A stretch of DNA of 64,000 nucleotides from Acetobacter conturbans (GTDB lineage: Bacteria > Pseudomonadota > Alphaproteobacteria > Acetobacterales > Acetobacteraceae): NCBI RefSeq assembly GCF_011516755.1, contig NZ_WOSY01000001.1:420471-484470 (forward strand), given 5' to 3'. Of this stretch, positions 31,159-40,882 are shown one piece after another. Position numbers and translations under genes: made by a program. Each line of letters opens with the position of its first letter. Position 1 is the first letter of the stretch. The notes beneath the pieces are model-generated. The model was not told where the DNA came from and did not search any database. It saw only the letters and a list, made by a program, of their open reading frames with translations.

Positions 31159-32448
31159 CTATGCAGCTTTATCCGAAACCTTTTCATGGACATTTTCATG
31201 CTCGGCATGCATCGCCCCCGGCCCTCCGATCATGTGCCCGATGGGTGTCAGGTAATCGACATGGTCGCAGATGATCTTGAACACGGCGAGCATCGGCACG
31301 GACAGGAACGCCCCTGTGATGCCCCACATCCAGTCCCAGAACAGCAGCGAGGCCATGACAAGAACAGGATTCAGGGTGAAACGGCGTGCCAGCAGCATGG
31401 GGGTGATGGTCTCACCTTCCAGCAGATGAATGCAGAGATAGATCGCGGGGGGTAACAGGGCGTGAAAGGCTGTCGGAAAGGTCAGGAGCGCCACGCAGAA
31501 ATAGATCACCATTCCGCTAAACGGCCCGATGATGGGAATGTAGTTCAGAGCGAAGGCAACCACGCCCCACAGCAATGGGTTCGGCATCCCGACCGCCCAG
31601 CACTGGATGGTGTTCGCAATACCGACAAACATATTCATCATCGTGATGGTAGCGAGATAGATCGAGATGTTCCGCTCGATATGCGTCGCAATCTGCACGG
31701 CGCGACGCTTGTCGTTGAAGGTCGGCATGATCTCGACAAAGCGACGCAGGAGGCTGTCCCCCTGAGCGAGCAGGAAGAACAGCATGATGAAGAACGTGAA
31801 GAGCTGCCCCATGAAAGCCTGCGTGCCGAGCAGGAGGGAGGAGCCTAGCGGCATGAAGTCCGGAGCGACGGCGGAGGGCGCATGACTGCCGGGGGCCATG
31901 CCGAGCAGTTTCTGAACCCGCAGGCTGGTGTTCTGCAGGAAGTGGATCGGGTCATGCAGAAGAGCGAGATGTGACTGAACGAGCGTGATTTCTTCCGGCA
32001 ACTGCGAGAGCCACCCGGCGGCTGGTACGGACACCGCCATGCCGATGGCGGTCAATCCGCCGAACATGCTGGCGATCAGCAGAAAAGCCACAATGGGTTT
32101 GGGAAGCCGCGTCCAGTGGGCGATGAGCCGCATGGGTGTGCCGAGCATCAGGTTCGTGACCACGGCCATGACCAGCGGCAACACGATCGAGGCGGCGAAG
32201 CGCAGAGTATAGAAGACGGCCAGAACTGTCAGGATGATGAGACAGACCTGATTGACCCCCAGACGGGCATGACGGACCGCCTCATGCATGCGGGCCTGCT
32301 GGGCACGCTCCGCAGCGGCGTCGTCTACGTCACCAGCGAACACGGAGGGAGGCAGGACGGAATGCTTCCCTGCGTCCCCCGAAGAAATACCATCGGGAGA
32401 CGCGGCGCGCCTCGCACCCGTCACCATGCCACTGATATCGCCCTGCAT
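31159..32448 (-). CDS. AI-2E family transporter (PerM/YdiK type)
   Basis: 429 residues from ATG 32448, selected for its GGAGG site; ATGs up to 14 codons earlier exist. The N-terminal ~60 residues are polar. Eight or so membrane helices follow in the AI-2E order: paired TM segments, a soluble helical stretch (LSQLPEEITLVQSHLALL..., 150-220), then FIMLFFLLAQGDSLLRR and GVVAFALNYIPIIGPF. Members have been linked to autoinducer export and Na+/H+ exchange; the transported species here is unknown. Confidence 0.85.
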   Translation of the reverse strand: MQGDISGMVTGARRAASPDGISSGDAGKHSVLPPSVFAGDVDDAAAERAQQARMHEAVRHARLGVNQVCLIILTVLAVFYTLRFAASIVLPLVMAVVTNLMLGTPMRLIAHWTRLPKPIVAFLLIASMFGGLTAIGMAVSVPAAGWLSQLPEEITLVQSHLALLHDPIHFLQNTSLRVQKLLGMAPGSHAPSAVAPDFMPLGSSLLLGTQAFMGQLFTFFIMLFFLLAQGDSLLRRFVEIMPTFNDKRRAVQIATHIERNISIYLATITMMNMFVGIANTIQCWAVGMPNPLLWGVVAFALNYIPIIGPFSGMVIYFCVALLTFPTAFHALLPPAIYLCIHLLEGETITPMLLARRFTLNPVLVMASLLFWDWMWGITGAFLSVPMLAVFKIICDHVDYLTPIGHMIGGPGAMHAEHENVHEKVSDKAA

Positions 32449-32622
32449 CCCGCCCTCCACCATCCCCTGCCGTGCTTTCCCGGCGGGCAAGAGACCTTTT
32501 CCCGCAGAAAAAGAAGGGCGGAGAAACTGTTACGCTGTCAATTTCAGGGCAGCAGAGCGCCGCCTTTGCCGCAGCCCTGCCATTCGGACCACGTTACTCG
32601 ACCGCTCGAAAGGGGTCGCTGT

Positions 32623-33228
32623 TCAGACAAGTCCCTGGGCACGGATCATGGTAAAGGTCGCCAGCGTCACCATGCAGGTGATTTCATTGTCGCGGACCAT
32701 CCGTTCGAACTCGGCCAGCGGGAGAGTGTGGCAGGTAATGTCCTGTTCCGTCTCCTCAAGGGCGTTCGGCCCCTGCGTCAGGTCCGTTGCGAGGTAGACA
32801 TGCCCGCGCTGGGTGGAATAGCCCGCTCCCTGATAGACGATGCCGACATGCTGCATATGACCGGCGATCAGTCCGGTCTCCTCGCGCAGTTCCCCGGCGG
32901 CGACCGCGTCGGGTTCCGCGTCTGGGCGGCTTTCCCACATCCCCATGGGAAACTCCCACATGCGGCGCCCCACGGGATAGCGGAATTGCTGAATCAGCGT
33001 AACGGTGCGGTTGTCACCCTCCCCGCCGACCGGCATGATAACAACGAAATCGCCACGCTCGACCACACCGTAAAGCCCGTCCTTGCCGTTAGGACGGCGA
33101 ATGATGTCCTCACGTACTTTGGTCCAGGGATTTTCATAGGCGATGCGGCTCGACAGAGTGACGTATCCTCCGTCATCCGGCTGATCGGAAATGGACGGTG
33201 GGCGGCTGTGCTGCGGCTCGGTCGTCAT
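32623..33228 (-). CDS. NUDIX hydrolase, ADP-sugar pyrophosphatase type
   Basis: 201 residues. The Nudix box lies around residues 95-120 (GMWESRPDAEPDAVAAGELREETGL; the REETG core binds Mg2+). Upstream strands VTLIQQFRYPVGRRMWEFPMG match ADP-ribose/ADP-sugar pyrophosphatases rather than MutT. It hydrolyses nucleoside diphosphate sugars to AMP and sugar phosphate. The first ~30 residues are a polar extension. Divergent from the MFS gene. Confidence 0.88.
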   Translation of the reverse strand: MTTEPQHSRPPSISDQPDDGGYVTLSSRIAYENPWTKVREDIIRRPNGKDGLYGVVERGDFVVIMPVGGEGDNRTVTLIQQFRYPVGRRMWEFPMGMWESRPDAEPDAVAAGELREETGLIAGHMQHVGIVYQGAGYSTQRGHVYLATDLTQGPNALEETEQDITCHTLPLAEFERMVRDNEITCMVTLATFTMIRAQGLV

Positions 33229-33349
33229 GGCGGATTTCCTTGTTTGATAGTCATGCCGCCGAAACGGCAGCGGCTCCGGATCGTTAACAGGTTAGACCGC
33301 CTGCCCATTCTCTGGAACCGTCGCTTCCGCAACCCCGCCGGATACCTTA

Positions 33350-34549
33350 ATGCCTCCCTCTGTCCACCCCGCATCTTCCGTCGTCGCCCGCATCCTTCCG
33401 ATCCTGACGTTCATCGTTACCTGTTACACGGTGATCGGGCTCCAGATGGCGGTGGTACCGCTTTTCGTCCACAATACACTCGGCTACGGCACCGCCCTCG
33501 CCGGATTTGCAGTCTCGGCGCAATATCTGGCAACGCTCGCAACGCGCACATGGGCTGGCAACAAACTCGATTCGACCGGGGCGCGCGGGGTTGTCGTCAC
33601 GGGACTGATCGTCGGCACATTGTCGGGCGTGATGCTGGTGGGTGCGGCGCTCTGCCCTTCCCTGCCGAAGCTTTCGCTTGGCCTCCTCCTGATGGGACGT
33701 GCGCTTCTGGGGTTCAGCGAAAGCTGGGTGGCGGTCGGGGTTATCGTCTGGAATCTGCAACGGGCCGGATCGACAAACGCGGCGACCGTTATTTCTTGGA
33801 ATGGCGTCTGCTCTTACGGGGGCATTGCCGTCGGTGCACCGATCGCCTCACTGATCTTCTCCTCTCATGCGCCGCTCGGTGGCCTTATCGGTGTGGGGCT
33901 GCTTTCCGCAGTGCTGCTCGCCGTCGGCATTCCGTACGCAACCCGACAGGAAACGACTCAACCAACTCCTCCGTCGGGACCGAAACCGTCGTCTCTCAGT
34001 GTCTTCAGGGCCATCTTGCCCTACGGCAGCGCGCTGGGAGCAGCATCAGTCGGATTCGGCGCGATCGTCTCGTGCCTGGCACTCTATTACGATGCGCGTC
34101 ACTGGTCGGGAGCGGCCATCGCACTGGCTATTTTCGGCAGCTTCTTCGTTGTCACGCGCTTTATCTTCTCTTCCTTCATCGACAGGATCGGGGGTCAGCG
34201 TGTGGCGATGATCTCCATGGCCGTCGAAACGATCGGCCTCCTCGCTCTGGCGGCTAGCCATTCGGTCTTTCTGGCCAATGTCGGTGCTGCCCTCACGGGG
34301 ATCGGTTTTTCGCTGATTTTCCCGGCCCTTGGTGTTCTGGTGCTCAAACGCCTGGGTGAAGCCAACCGGGGCGTTGCGATCGGTGGGTTTTCCGTCTTTC
34401 TCGATCTTGCCATCGGCGTCTCCGGTCCGGGACTGGGGATGATCATTCCTCTGTGGGGTTTTCCGGCACTGTTCATGATCGCCGCCGCGTTCAGCGTCAT
34501 CGGCTTTGTCGTGACCCTGACCTGTTCCAGAAAAAAACTCTCTATCTGA
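33350..34549 (+). CDS. MFS transporter, arabinose-efflux/YhhS-like
   Basis: 399 residues with 12 membrane helices. The half-repeat layout, LGYGTALAGFAVSAQYLATLATRTWAGNKLD (motif A region), GRALLGFSESW and the cytoplasmic loop near residue 200 (TQPTPPSGPKPS) fit the MFS_1 arabinose-efflux/YhhS subgroup. Substrate unknown. It is monocistronic and followed by the LOG gene 133 bp later. Confidence 0.87.
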   Translation: MPPSVHPASSVVARILPILTFIVTCYTVIGLQMAVVPLFVHNTLGYGTALAGFAVSAQYLATLATRTWAGNKLDSTGARGVVVTGLIVGTLSGVMLVGAALCPSLPKLSLGLLLMGRALLGFSESWVAVGVIVWNLQRAGSTNAATVISWNGVCSYGGIAVGAPIASLIFSSHAPLGGLIGVGLLSAVLLAVGIPYATRQETTQPTPPSGPKPSSLSVFRAILPYGSALGAASVGFGAIVSCLALYYDARHWSGAAIALAIFGSFFVVTRFIFSSFIDRIGGQRVAMISMAVETIGLLALAASHSVFLANVGAALTGIGFSLIFPALGVLVLKRLGEANRGVAIGGFSVFLDLAIGVSGPGLGMIIPLWGFPALFMIAAAFSVIGFVVTLTCSRKKLSI

Positions 34550-34682
34550 ACGAGAAGTCTCTCTTTCCGCCCCACCGTGGCTTGGCGGAAAGACAGGGCT
34601 CTGTATCATGGCCGCACGAGTAATAAGGATCACGCCGGACTGCCAGTGCAGCGCTGACCACTTTCAGGGAGAATCCATCATC

Positions 34683-35279
34683 ATGCCTGCCCGCATCGCT
34701 GCCGCCGCCGTGTTCTGCGGTTCCCGTTTCGGCAATCGTCCGGCCTACAAGAAAGCCGCTGAAGCCATGGGAGCGGGTCTCGCACAGGCCAACATCCATC
34801 TTGTCTATGGCGGCGGGGATGTCGGCCTGATGGGCACGGTCGCGGATGCTGCCATTCATGCGGGAGGGCGTGTAACAGGGATCATCCCCGAGTTCCTCAA
34901 GGCACGGGAAGTAATGCACCGCGGCGTCACTGAACTGGTCGTCACCGACTCCATGCATACCCGCAAACAGAAGATGTTCGCTCTGGCGGATGCGTTCCTT
35001 ATTCTGCCGGGCGGGTTCGGGACCTTCGATGAACTGATGGAAATCCTGACATGGCGGCAACTGAAGCTACATGACAAGCCGATCATCGTCGTAAATGTCG
35101 AGAACTGGGCACGCTCGCTCATCGCCATGCTGAACGATGCGGTTGAGGAAGGGTTCGCCTCGCCTGAAGCCCGCTCGCTGGTGCAGATCGTACCGGACGT
35201 CGCCTCGGCTCTGGAATGTCTGGCGGCGTCCACCCGCACAGTCGTTGAACACGAAGAATGCGTCACCCGGAAGCTGTGA
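34683..35279 (+). CDS. LOG-family cytokinin riboside 5'-monophosphate phosphoribohydrolase
   Basis: 198 residues from ATG 34683 with GGGAGA upstream. The TIGR00730/LOG signature is complete: VFCGSRFG at the N-terminus, YGGGDVGLMG, MHTRKQKMFALADAFLILPGGFGTFDELMEILTWRQL. LOG enzymes cleave N6-substituted AMP (and often AMP) to the base and ribose 5-phosphate. In bacteria the physiological role is commonly nucleotide turnover. A C-terminal ~15 residues are not conserved. Confidence 0.92.
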   Translation: MPARIAAAAVFCGSRFGNRPAYKKAAEAMGAGLAQANIHLVYGGGDVGLMGTVADAAIHAGGRVTGIIPEFLKAREVMHRGVTELVVTDSMHTRKQKMFALADAFLILPGGFGTFDELMEILTWRQLKLHDKPIIVVNVENWARSLIAMLNDAVEEGFASPEARSLVQIVPDVASALECLAASTRTVVEHEECVTRKL

Positions 35280-35380
35280 ACGCGGCCTTATCAACCGAAA
35301 ATAAATCCTATTGAAACGACGGTTCCGCGTTTTGCCTCTTGCCGCAAAGCGCGAGGGGCGCTATTAGGCGCCCACCCAAT

Positions 35381-35457
35381 CGGAGTGTAGCTCAGCCTGG
35401 TAGAGCACTGTGTTCGGGACGCAGGGGCCGGAGGTTCGAATCCTCTCACTCCGACCA
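35381..35457 (+). tRNA. tRNA-Pro (CGG)
   Basis: 77 nt with encoded CCA. Acceptor CGGAGTG / CACTCCG, anticodon stem CTGTG/CGCAG with loop TTCGGGA (anticodon CGG), T-arm GGAGGTTCGAATCCTC. It marks the left edge of an AT-richer segment. Confidence 0.97.
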
Positions 35458-35592
35458 GGGTTTTCAAGACATAATAATAATGTGATCAAACCATTCCCCC
35501 ACAGGGAATGGCCGCATTCTTATTGATTGAATGTCTGGAGCGCTATGCCGTTGCCAAGCAAAATTCCTGCTTCCTGTGACTTTCCCTTTCCA

Positions 35593-35636
35593 TAAGACTG
35601 TCGCGGCCGCCTGCCATTCGTACTGCGACAGTCTTA
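35593..35636. repeat. 12-bp inverted repeat
   Basis: TAAGACTGTCGC / GCGACAGTCTTA (35593-35604, 35625-35636) with a 20-nt loop that contains a GCGGCCGC. It lies 19 bp beyond the stop of the small minus-strand gene. It could be its terminator hairpin, but there is no U-run. Confidence 0.55.
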
Positions 35637-35654
35637 CGTGAACAGGTGAATCTG

Positions 35655-35861
35655 CTACCCCGCTTCTCCGTCGCTGGGCCCATCACCCTTCATCGCGGTT
35701 AGCACCGTCTCCGGCACATCCGCACTCGGCACCCCGAGATATCTGCACACTGCGAGCACCGTCGTCGCGGCGATCGTTTCCGGAGCGTCGGCCGGGCTGG
35801 TGATGGCACATCCCAATATGACGCTTTCTACCTTGCTGATGAGTTCGGGATCTTCAGACAT
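35655..35861 (-). CDS. small conserved-looking hypothetical protein
   Basis: 68 residues (MSEDPELISKVESVILGCAITSP...) preceded by a good GGGAGG site eight bases before ATG. Acidic, probably helical, no signal peptide, no cysteine cluster. I do not recognise a family. The strong ribosome-binding site and coding-like base use make it a likely real gene. Confidence 0.55.
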   Translation of the reverse strand: MSEDPELISKVESVILGCAITSPADAPETIAATTVLAVCRYLGVPSADVPETVLTAMKGDGPSDGEAG

Positions 35862-36152
35862 GATGCATCCTCCCGTTGAGTATCCCTGCTTTCCAACGCA
35901 TGACTCATCATCCGGATTTCTTAAAACATGCTCATATTCACGCAGGGTATCGACACATCGAAAGCTGTTCTGGAATCATCTGATAGCATCAGCCTTCTGC
36001 CGAATTGACTGCTTGGCCAAGAGTGAACATCCGGCTGTCACCATAGTCATAAGCCTCTTGCCAGTCACCCAGGACAGGTATTCACTCTCCTGATTGCGAG
36101 CATATGGAAAAACATGCTTCCATTCGAGAACAAGTCACCTCAGGAGGACATC
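35862..36152. other. AT-richer interval between two small genes
   Basis: 291 bp between divergently oriented small genes. A short open frame across it has no ribosome site or family match. It must contain both promoters; none was clearly recognised. Confidence 0.35.
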
Positions 36153-36314
36153 ATGAGCGAATACACCCTACAGGAAGTAAAGGATTCTGGCGGAACGATC
36201 GTGCGATGGGAAATCTACTTTCAGGATGAACTGATGCGTTCCTTTACCGATCAGGCCAAAGCCGAAGAAGTTCTCGCGGAATTACGCAGTAAAGAGAAAT
36301 CTCCTTCGTTGTAA
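36153..36314 (+). CDS. small hypothetical protein
   Basis: 53 residues from ATG 36153 with AGGAGG six bases upstream (MSEYTLQEVKDSGGTIVRWE...). The sequence reads as a short beta-hairpin pair (WEIYFQDELMRSF) followed by an amphipathic helix (AKAEEVLAELRSK). No family recognised. A longer frame upstream (36114) lacks support. Confidence 0.6.
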   Translation: MSEYTLQEVKDSGGTIVRWEIYFQDELMRSFTDQAKAEEVLAELRSKEKSPSL

Positions 36315-36982
36315 TGGTGCGTCACCTCTTCGTGCAACCAGAACGCATCCAGTGAACACTGAATCATCGGAATGATGTTACTCATAGATTGCCCTTCACC
36401 ATTTTCATTGATGAAGACGGTGAAGGGCGCGAGCTGTGGGTGAAGATCCTTCGCGCTCAGGATGTTCTGGACACTGGAGCCATGGGCACTTCAGCCCATT
36501 CAGTTGTGATGCAGGTTGGAGCCGAGACTTCGACAGCAACTCTGGTGACTGCATCAAGAGCACGAGAGGCCTCCGAACGGATCGCGCGCGGTCAGGACAG
36601 AGCCGTATGGCTCTCAACTGGAAGGGCATTGCAACCTTTCGGATCGGGCGTTCGAAACGCCAGCAGGTCGACTGGGGGAATGCGATGTTCCTGCCGCCCA
36701 GCCAGCTCGTTTTCAACCTAAGCGAAATAGGATTGCCCAAATTCGCTGCGCAGCCGCACGCGAACACCGAACACACCGTCACTACCTTGGCAATATTCAC
36801 GGGTGCGGCACGCACTACCTGCACATCTGATGAATGATCCAAATTTTACTTCGGAATGTTATGAATCAAAAGAAAAAGAGAGAGGCTTCAGGAGCCTGAA
36901 CTCCGAGGCATTGACCTTCAATAATGACTCGACAGAATCAAGGAGTAAACCAATTTAACTAAATATCACTTTTATATTACTT
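36315..36982. other. 668-bp gene-free interval
   Basis: Overlapping frames on both strands (for example 36389-36721 plus, 36405-36842 minus) show no recognisable domain and no good ribosome-binding site. The right third is AT-rich and probably contains the promoter of the FkbM gene. The interval could be decayed sequence. Confidence 0.45.
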
Positions 36983-37870
36983 ATGAAAATAAACTTTACA
37001 TTTACATGGAGATACAAAGTAAGGTGGGACTGCAAGCAGGCTCAGGAGAGAAGCAACGTGGACGTTTCAAACCCTCACGCTCCATTGGCTTTAAGTTTCT
37101 GTGGTCGCAACTTTCTATTTGATCATCTGGACGGTAATGATCAGATAGGACACCAAATACAGTCAGGGGAATTTGAGTGTCCCCTTCCATTGTTTGTGAT
37201 GGCATCGCTATGCAGGCTTGGAGGAGCATTTATCGATGTCGGAGCGAACAGCGGCCTTTATACTGTCCTCGCCTGCAAAGCGGCAGAAAATATTAATGTA
37301 ATTGCTTTTGAACCATTTCCTGTTGCGATCAGATCTCTAAAAAGAAACATCGATATAAACGACATAGGAAACAGAGTTACTTTTTTCAATATGGGATTAA
37401 GTAACACCAATACGACATCCGTGCTTTATATTCCGGAAAATTCTACGGATATACTGGAAACAAGCTGCTCATTGGAAGCCGATTTTAAAGAAACACATAA
37501 AGGCACCCTTCAAATCGAAACAAGAACTCTCGACTCGCTCGCCATCAAGCAAAAAATATCTGTTATAAAAGTAGATATCGAAGGACATGAGCACGCCTTT
37601 CTGGAAGGCGCACAGGAAACAATTCTGCAAAACAGGCCCATAATTTTCATAGAAGTTTTAGATGGAGCCAAAAAAGAATTTCATCAGAAATTTCTTTCCA
37701 CGGCTGGTTATAAAGACTTCAGGCTACGCCCTGAAATGGCGATCCTCGATTACGCTGTCCGTTTCGACGGGAAAGCCTGGAACCATGCTTTTGTTCCAAA
37801 TGACAAGATCGATGTCTTTCTGGAATGCTGCCGAGCACACACTATCGAGGTGTGCACAAGAATGATGTGA
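36983..37870 (+). CDS. FkbM family methyltransferase
   Basis: 295 residues. The SAM-binding core starts at FIDVGANSGLYTVLA (motif I, ~residue 83), then NVIAFEPFPVAIRSLKRNI, the TRTLDSLAIKQKISVIKVDIEGHEHAFLEGA block and IFIEVLDG. FkbM proteins O-methylate sugars of surface glycans or polyketides. The codons are clearly AT-richer (many AAA, ATA, AAT) than flanking genes, suggesting transfer. No glycan cluster is adjacent. Confidence 0.87.
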   Translation: MKINFTFTWRYKVRWDCKQAQERSNVDVSNPHAPLALSFCGRNFLFDHLDGNDQIGHQIQSGEFECPLPLFVMASLCRLGGAFIDVGANSGLYTVLACKAAENINVIAFEPFPVAIRSLKRNIDINDIGNRVTFFNMGLSNTNTTSVLYIPENSTDILETSCSLEADFKETHKGTLQIETRTLDSLAIKQKISVIKVDIEGHEHAFLEGAQETILQNRPIIFIEVLDGAKKEFHQKFLSTAGYKDFRLRPEMAILDYAVRFDGKAWNHAFVPNDKIDVFLECCRAHTIEVCTRMM

Positions 37871-37886
37871 AATAAAGCTCTGCGTT

Positions 37887-39182
37887 TCACATCTTCAGGC
37901 GATCCAGGAGCCCATACCAGCGCCCGTAAGCAGAAATGCCCAGACTGGAAAAACGATGGAAACGAATTGCTTTCAACGGTGTGGTCGGAAACCCGATTTC
38001 CAGAGATGATGCTCCCTGCACTCTCAGAGCCAGCAATCGCCCCATCACCGTCGCCATCGCTACACCACGCCCGTTATAACCGAGTGCCGCATGGGCACCT
38101 TCGGCCAGATGATGCAGGTGCGGGAGATGGTCCGCCGTCATCGCGACACGCCCGGACCACACATGATCCAGTTCCATCCCACGTAGTTGCGGGAATATAT
38201 CTTTCATATCGCTGATCAGAGAATCGGCGTCCCTGTAAGTTGCTTCGTCGTGAGCGGGACCCCGCGTTCCCATGACCAGACGACCATGAGCATCGATCTG
38301 ACAATAATGCAGAATACGCCGCGTCTCCGACAGGCTTTGTCCACCAGACAGAATGGTTGAACGTATCGCCGGTGAGAGCGGTAAGGTTGAGATCTGCAAT
38401 GACCAAGCGGGTACTACACTTTCCCGCAGTTCTGGCCACAATCCATCCGTGTAGCCATTTGTGCACAGGATGATCTGTTTTGCCGCGACGCTTCCCCGGT
38501 CGGTCCTCAGATGCCACTTCCCCTGTGAACGCCCGATATGCTTCACAGGGCTTTTGGTGAAGATGTCCGTCCCCAGCCCTGTTGCAGCCCGCGCCAGTCC
38601 AAAGGCGTACATCAACGGCTGGATCTTGCCACCACGACGATCCAGCCATCCGCCTACATAACCTCTCGCACCCGTCATCCGGACGATTTTTTGTGCGTCC
38701 AGAATCTCCGTTTCGATACCCATAGCACGCCACTGCTCCGCCCGATTCCTCAGTCTTGACAGGGACTTTTCGCAATGAGCAGCATGAATCCATCCATTTC
38801 TAACAGCATCACATGCGATCCCGTGACGATCGATGAGGTCGAACACTGCATCAGCGGATCGCCCCACAAGGTCCGCCATCGCACTCCCCACACCCGGACC
38901 GAAATGCGCGATCAGATCTTCAGGATCATATTTCAACCCTGCGATAACCTGACCTCCGTTCCTCCCCGATGCGCCCCAGCCAATCTCCCTCCCCTCAAGC
39001 ACCACGCAACGGAGACCGGCTTCAGAGAGATGCAGAGCAGCCGACAGGCCGGTATATCCTCCACCGACAATGGCGACATCATACGCCCGCTTTTCGTCAC
39101 TCAACTGACTATAAGCAGGAGGATCGCCAGCTGTGTCACACCACAGGGAGGATGGATAATTACTGGCATCAACAGGGCTCAT
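37887..39182 (-). CDS. FAD-dependent amine/amino-acid oxidase (PuuB/DadA-like)
   Basis: 431 residues from ATG 39182 (MSPVDASNYP), with GGAG six bases upstream. FAD-binding motif DVAIVGGGYTGLSAALHLSEAG, then the second motif GREIGWGASGRNGGQV, which is characteristic of gamma-glutamylputrescine oxidase and related DAO-family enzymes. The C-terminus has GYNGRGVAMATVMGRLLA. It would oxidise an amine or amino group to an imine, reducing FAD. It lies next to the purine permease, in the same direction with 137 bp between them. Its link to purine metabolism is only positional. Confidence 0.82.
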   Translation of the reverse strand: MSPVDASNYPSSLWCDTAGDPPAYSQLSDEKRAYDVAIVGGGYTGLSAALHLSEAGLRCVVLEGREIGWGASGRNGGQVIAGLKYDPEDLIAHFGPGVGSAMADLVGRSADAVFDLIDRHGIACDAVRNGWIHAAHCEKSLSRLRNRAEQWRAMGIETEILDAQKIVRMTGARGYVGGWLDRRGGKIQPLMYAFGLARAATGLGTDIFTKSPVKHIGRSQGKWHLRTDRGSVAAKQIILCTNGYTDGLWPELRESVVPAWSLQISTLPLSPAIRSTILSGGQSLSETRRILHYCQIDAHGRLVMGTRGPAHDEATYRDADSLISDMKDIFPQLRGMELDHVWSGRVAMTADHLPHLHHLAEGAHAALGYNGRGVAMATVMGRLLALRVQGASSLEIGFPTTPLKAIRFHRFSSLGISAYGRWYGLLDRLKM

Positions 39183-39319
39183 TCCGGCTCCGGCGCATGC
39201 ATGAGAAAACAGGAACAGCAGATGCGTTCCTGTGTGCTTCACTCTACTCCTTCACGGAATCGAAATGAAACGCAACCGCCACAGAACAGGGATGTCGGAA
39301 ACCAGCAGGCTTTTCGCCA

Positions 39320-40735
39320 TCATTGCCTGATGCTTAGCATATCGGGCTCTCTGGAAACCTGAGTGACAACATTCCATACTTCACCTTCCGACGATATCGC
39401 AGGCGGCGTGCGAGAATTGAAGATGAAGTTCAGGACAATGGCGGCTGTTGCGCCAAGAGTGATGCCGCTACCGAAGATAATCTGTGCCCATCCGGGAAAA
39501 TGATCGGTGATATGAGGCTGCGCAACCAGAAGCATTCCTAGTCCCACACTCGTGCCGACGACAATCGTATTGCCCTGATGCTCGAAATTGACCTGCCCCA
39601 GCGCCTGAATACCCACAACAGCGACAGCCGCAAACATGGCCAGAGCCGCACCTCCCAGCACAGGCAACGGAACACACGTCATAATGGCTGCCAGCTTCGG
39701 CACACATCCCAGCAGCATCATGATGATGGCCGCAGAGGCGACGACCCACCGGCTTCTGATTCCCGTCAGGCTCACCAGACCGACATTTTCCGCGAAACAG
39801 GTATAGGGAAAAGAATTGAACACCCCTCCCAGTGCCGTCGCCAACCCGTCTGCACGAATGGCACGTGTAATGTCATCGGGGGTCACGGATTTCTTTACAA
39901 TTGTTCCCGTGGCGAAGACATCACCCACCGTCTCCAGCATGGCAATCATCATGACCACCATGAGAGAGATGATCGGTACAATATGAAAACTGGGCATCCC
40001 GAAATGGAACGGCTGCACAATGGATAATGCCGGGGCCGTATCAACACCGTCAAAATGAACATCGCCCATGAACCAGCCCACGAGAGTACCGAGCACCAGT
40101 CCGAAAAGGACAGAGACTGTTTGCAGAAAGCCTGTGAACATTCTCTGCATGAAAAGAATAGCGCCCAGAGTCCCCAGACCATAGGCGACATTTTTCATAT
40201 CGACAGACGCTTCCATGCCCCTTGGGCCATGGCCGTTGACAATATCATTCGCTGCCACGGGCAAAAGCGCCAGACCAATCACCAGAATGATCGATCCCGT
40301 CACCACAGGCGGAAAGAATCTGACTAGTTTTGAAAAATAGGGAGCCACGAAGTAAGAAAACAGTCCGGCTACAATGACAGCACCAAATATCTGATGCAGC
40401 CCTTCGACCCCTCCGCCCGCAGCCACTCCAATGGCAATCATCGGTGACACCGCAACAAAGGTCACACCCTGCAAAAGGGGTAGACGCACACCAATTTTCC
40501 AGAAACCGACAGACTGGATCAAAGACGCGATCCCGCACGTAAACAGATCGGCTTCGATCAGGTGCTCCAGCATATTTCTCGGCAGTCCGAGGGCACCAGC
40601 AAGAAGAATGGGAACAATAACCGCAGCGGCGTAAAAAGTCAGAACATGCTGGAAGCCATAAACTCCAAGCTGCCATAAAGGCAGAACCTCATCCACAGGA
40701 TGAACCTTATGGGGGATGCTGTTTTCGGCTTTCAC
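39320..40735 (-). CDS. NCS2 xanthine/uric acid permease
   Basis: 471 residues, 12-14 membrane segments. NAT/NCS2 family: the signature ENVGLVSLTGIRSR (N-x-G-x4-T-x-R) near residue 310, the GFQHVLTFYAAAVIVP TM1 with the conserved Q-H pair, and GSIILVIGLALLPVA. Close in pattern to UacT/PucK-type xanthine-urate symporters. It imports purine bases with protons and heads the minus-strand part of the purine region. Confidence 0.9.
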   Translation of the reverse strand: MKAENSIPHKVHPVDEVLPLWQLGVYGFQHVLTFYAAAVIVPILLAGALGLPRNMLEHLIEADLFTCGIASLIQSVGFWKIGVRLPLLQGVTFVAVSPMIAIGVAAGGGVEGLHQIFGAVIVAGLFSYFVAPYFSKLVRFFPPVVTGSIILVIGLALLPVAANDIVNGHGPRGMEASVDMKNVAYGLGTLGAILFMQRMFTGFLQTVSVLFGLVLGTLVGWFMGDVHFDGVDTAPALSIVQPFHFGMPSFHIVPIISLMVVMMIAMLETVGDVFATGTIVKKSVTPDDITRAIRADGLATALGGVFNSFPYTCFAENVGLVSLTGIRSRWVVASAAIIMMLLGCVPKLAAIMTCVPLPVLGGAALAMFAAVAVVGIQALGQVNFEHQGNTIVVGTSVGLGMLLVAQPHITDHFPGWAQIIFGSGITLGATAAIVLNFIFNSRTPPAISSEGEVWNVVTQVSREPDMLSIRQ

Positions 40736-40882
40736 AGCTTAGTTTCTCCTGCAGACAGGATCATTAACTGATCCCGCCAGAAAAGGATGTGCGAGAGTAT
40801 TTTGAATTTCATCTTCATAATTCAGCAAAGAGTCAGGTGCCTGTCCGGTGGAAAGGAGACGCCCCACCATGACAGGATGACT

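Noticed and set aside
32116..34257. 713-residue plus-strand open frame
   Set aside because: It runs across the AI-2E transporter and NUDIX genes (antisense) and part of the MFS gene in another frame. Composition is Arg/Pro/His-rich shadow sequence with no domain.
36405..36842. minus-strand frame of 145 residues
   Set aside because: No ribosome site, no family resemblance, and overlapped by equally long frames on the plus strand.
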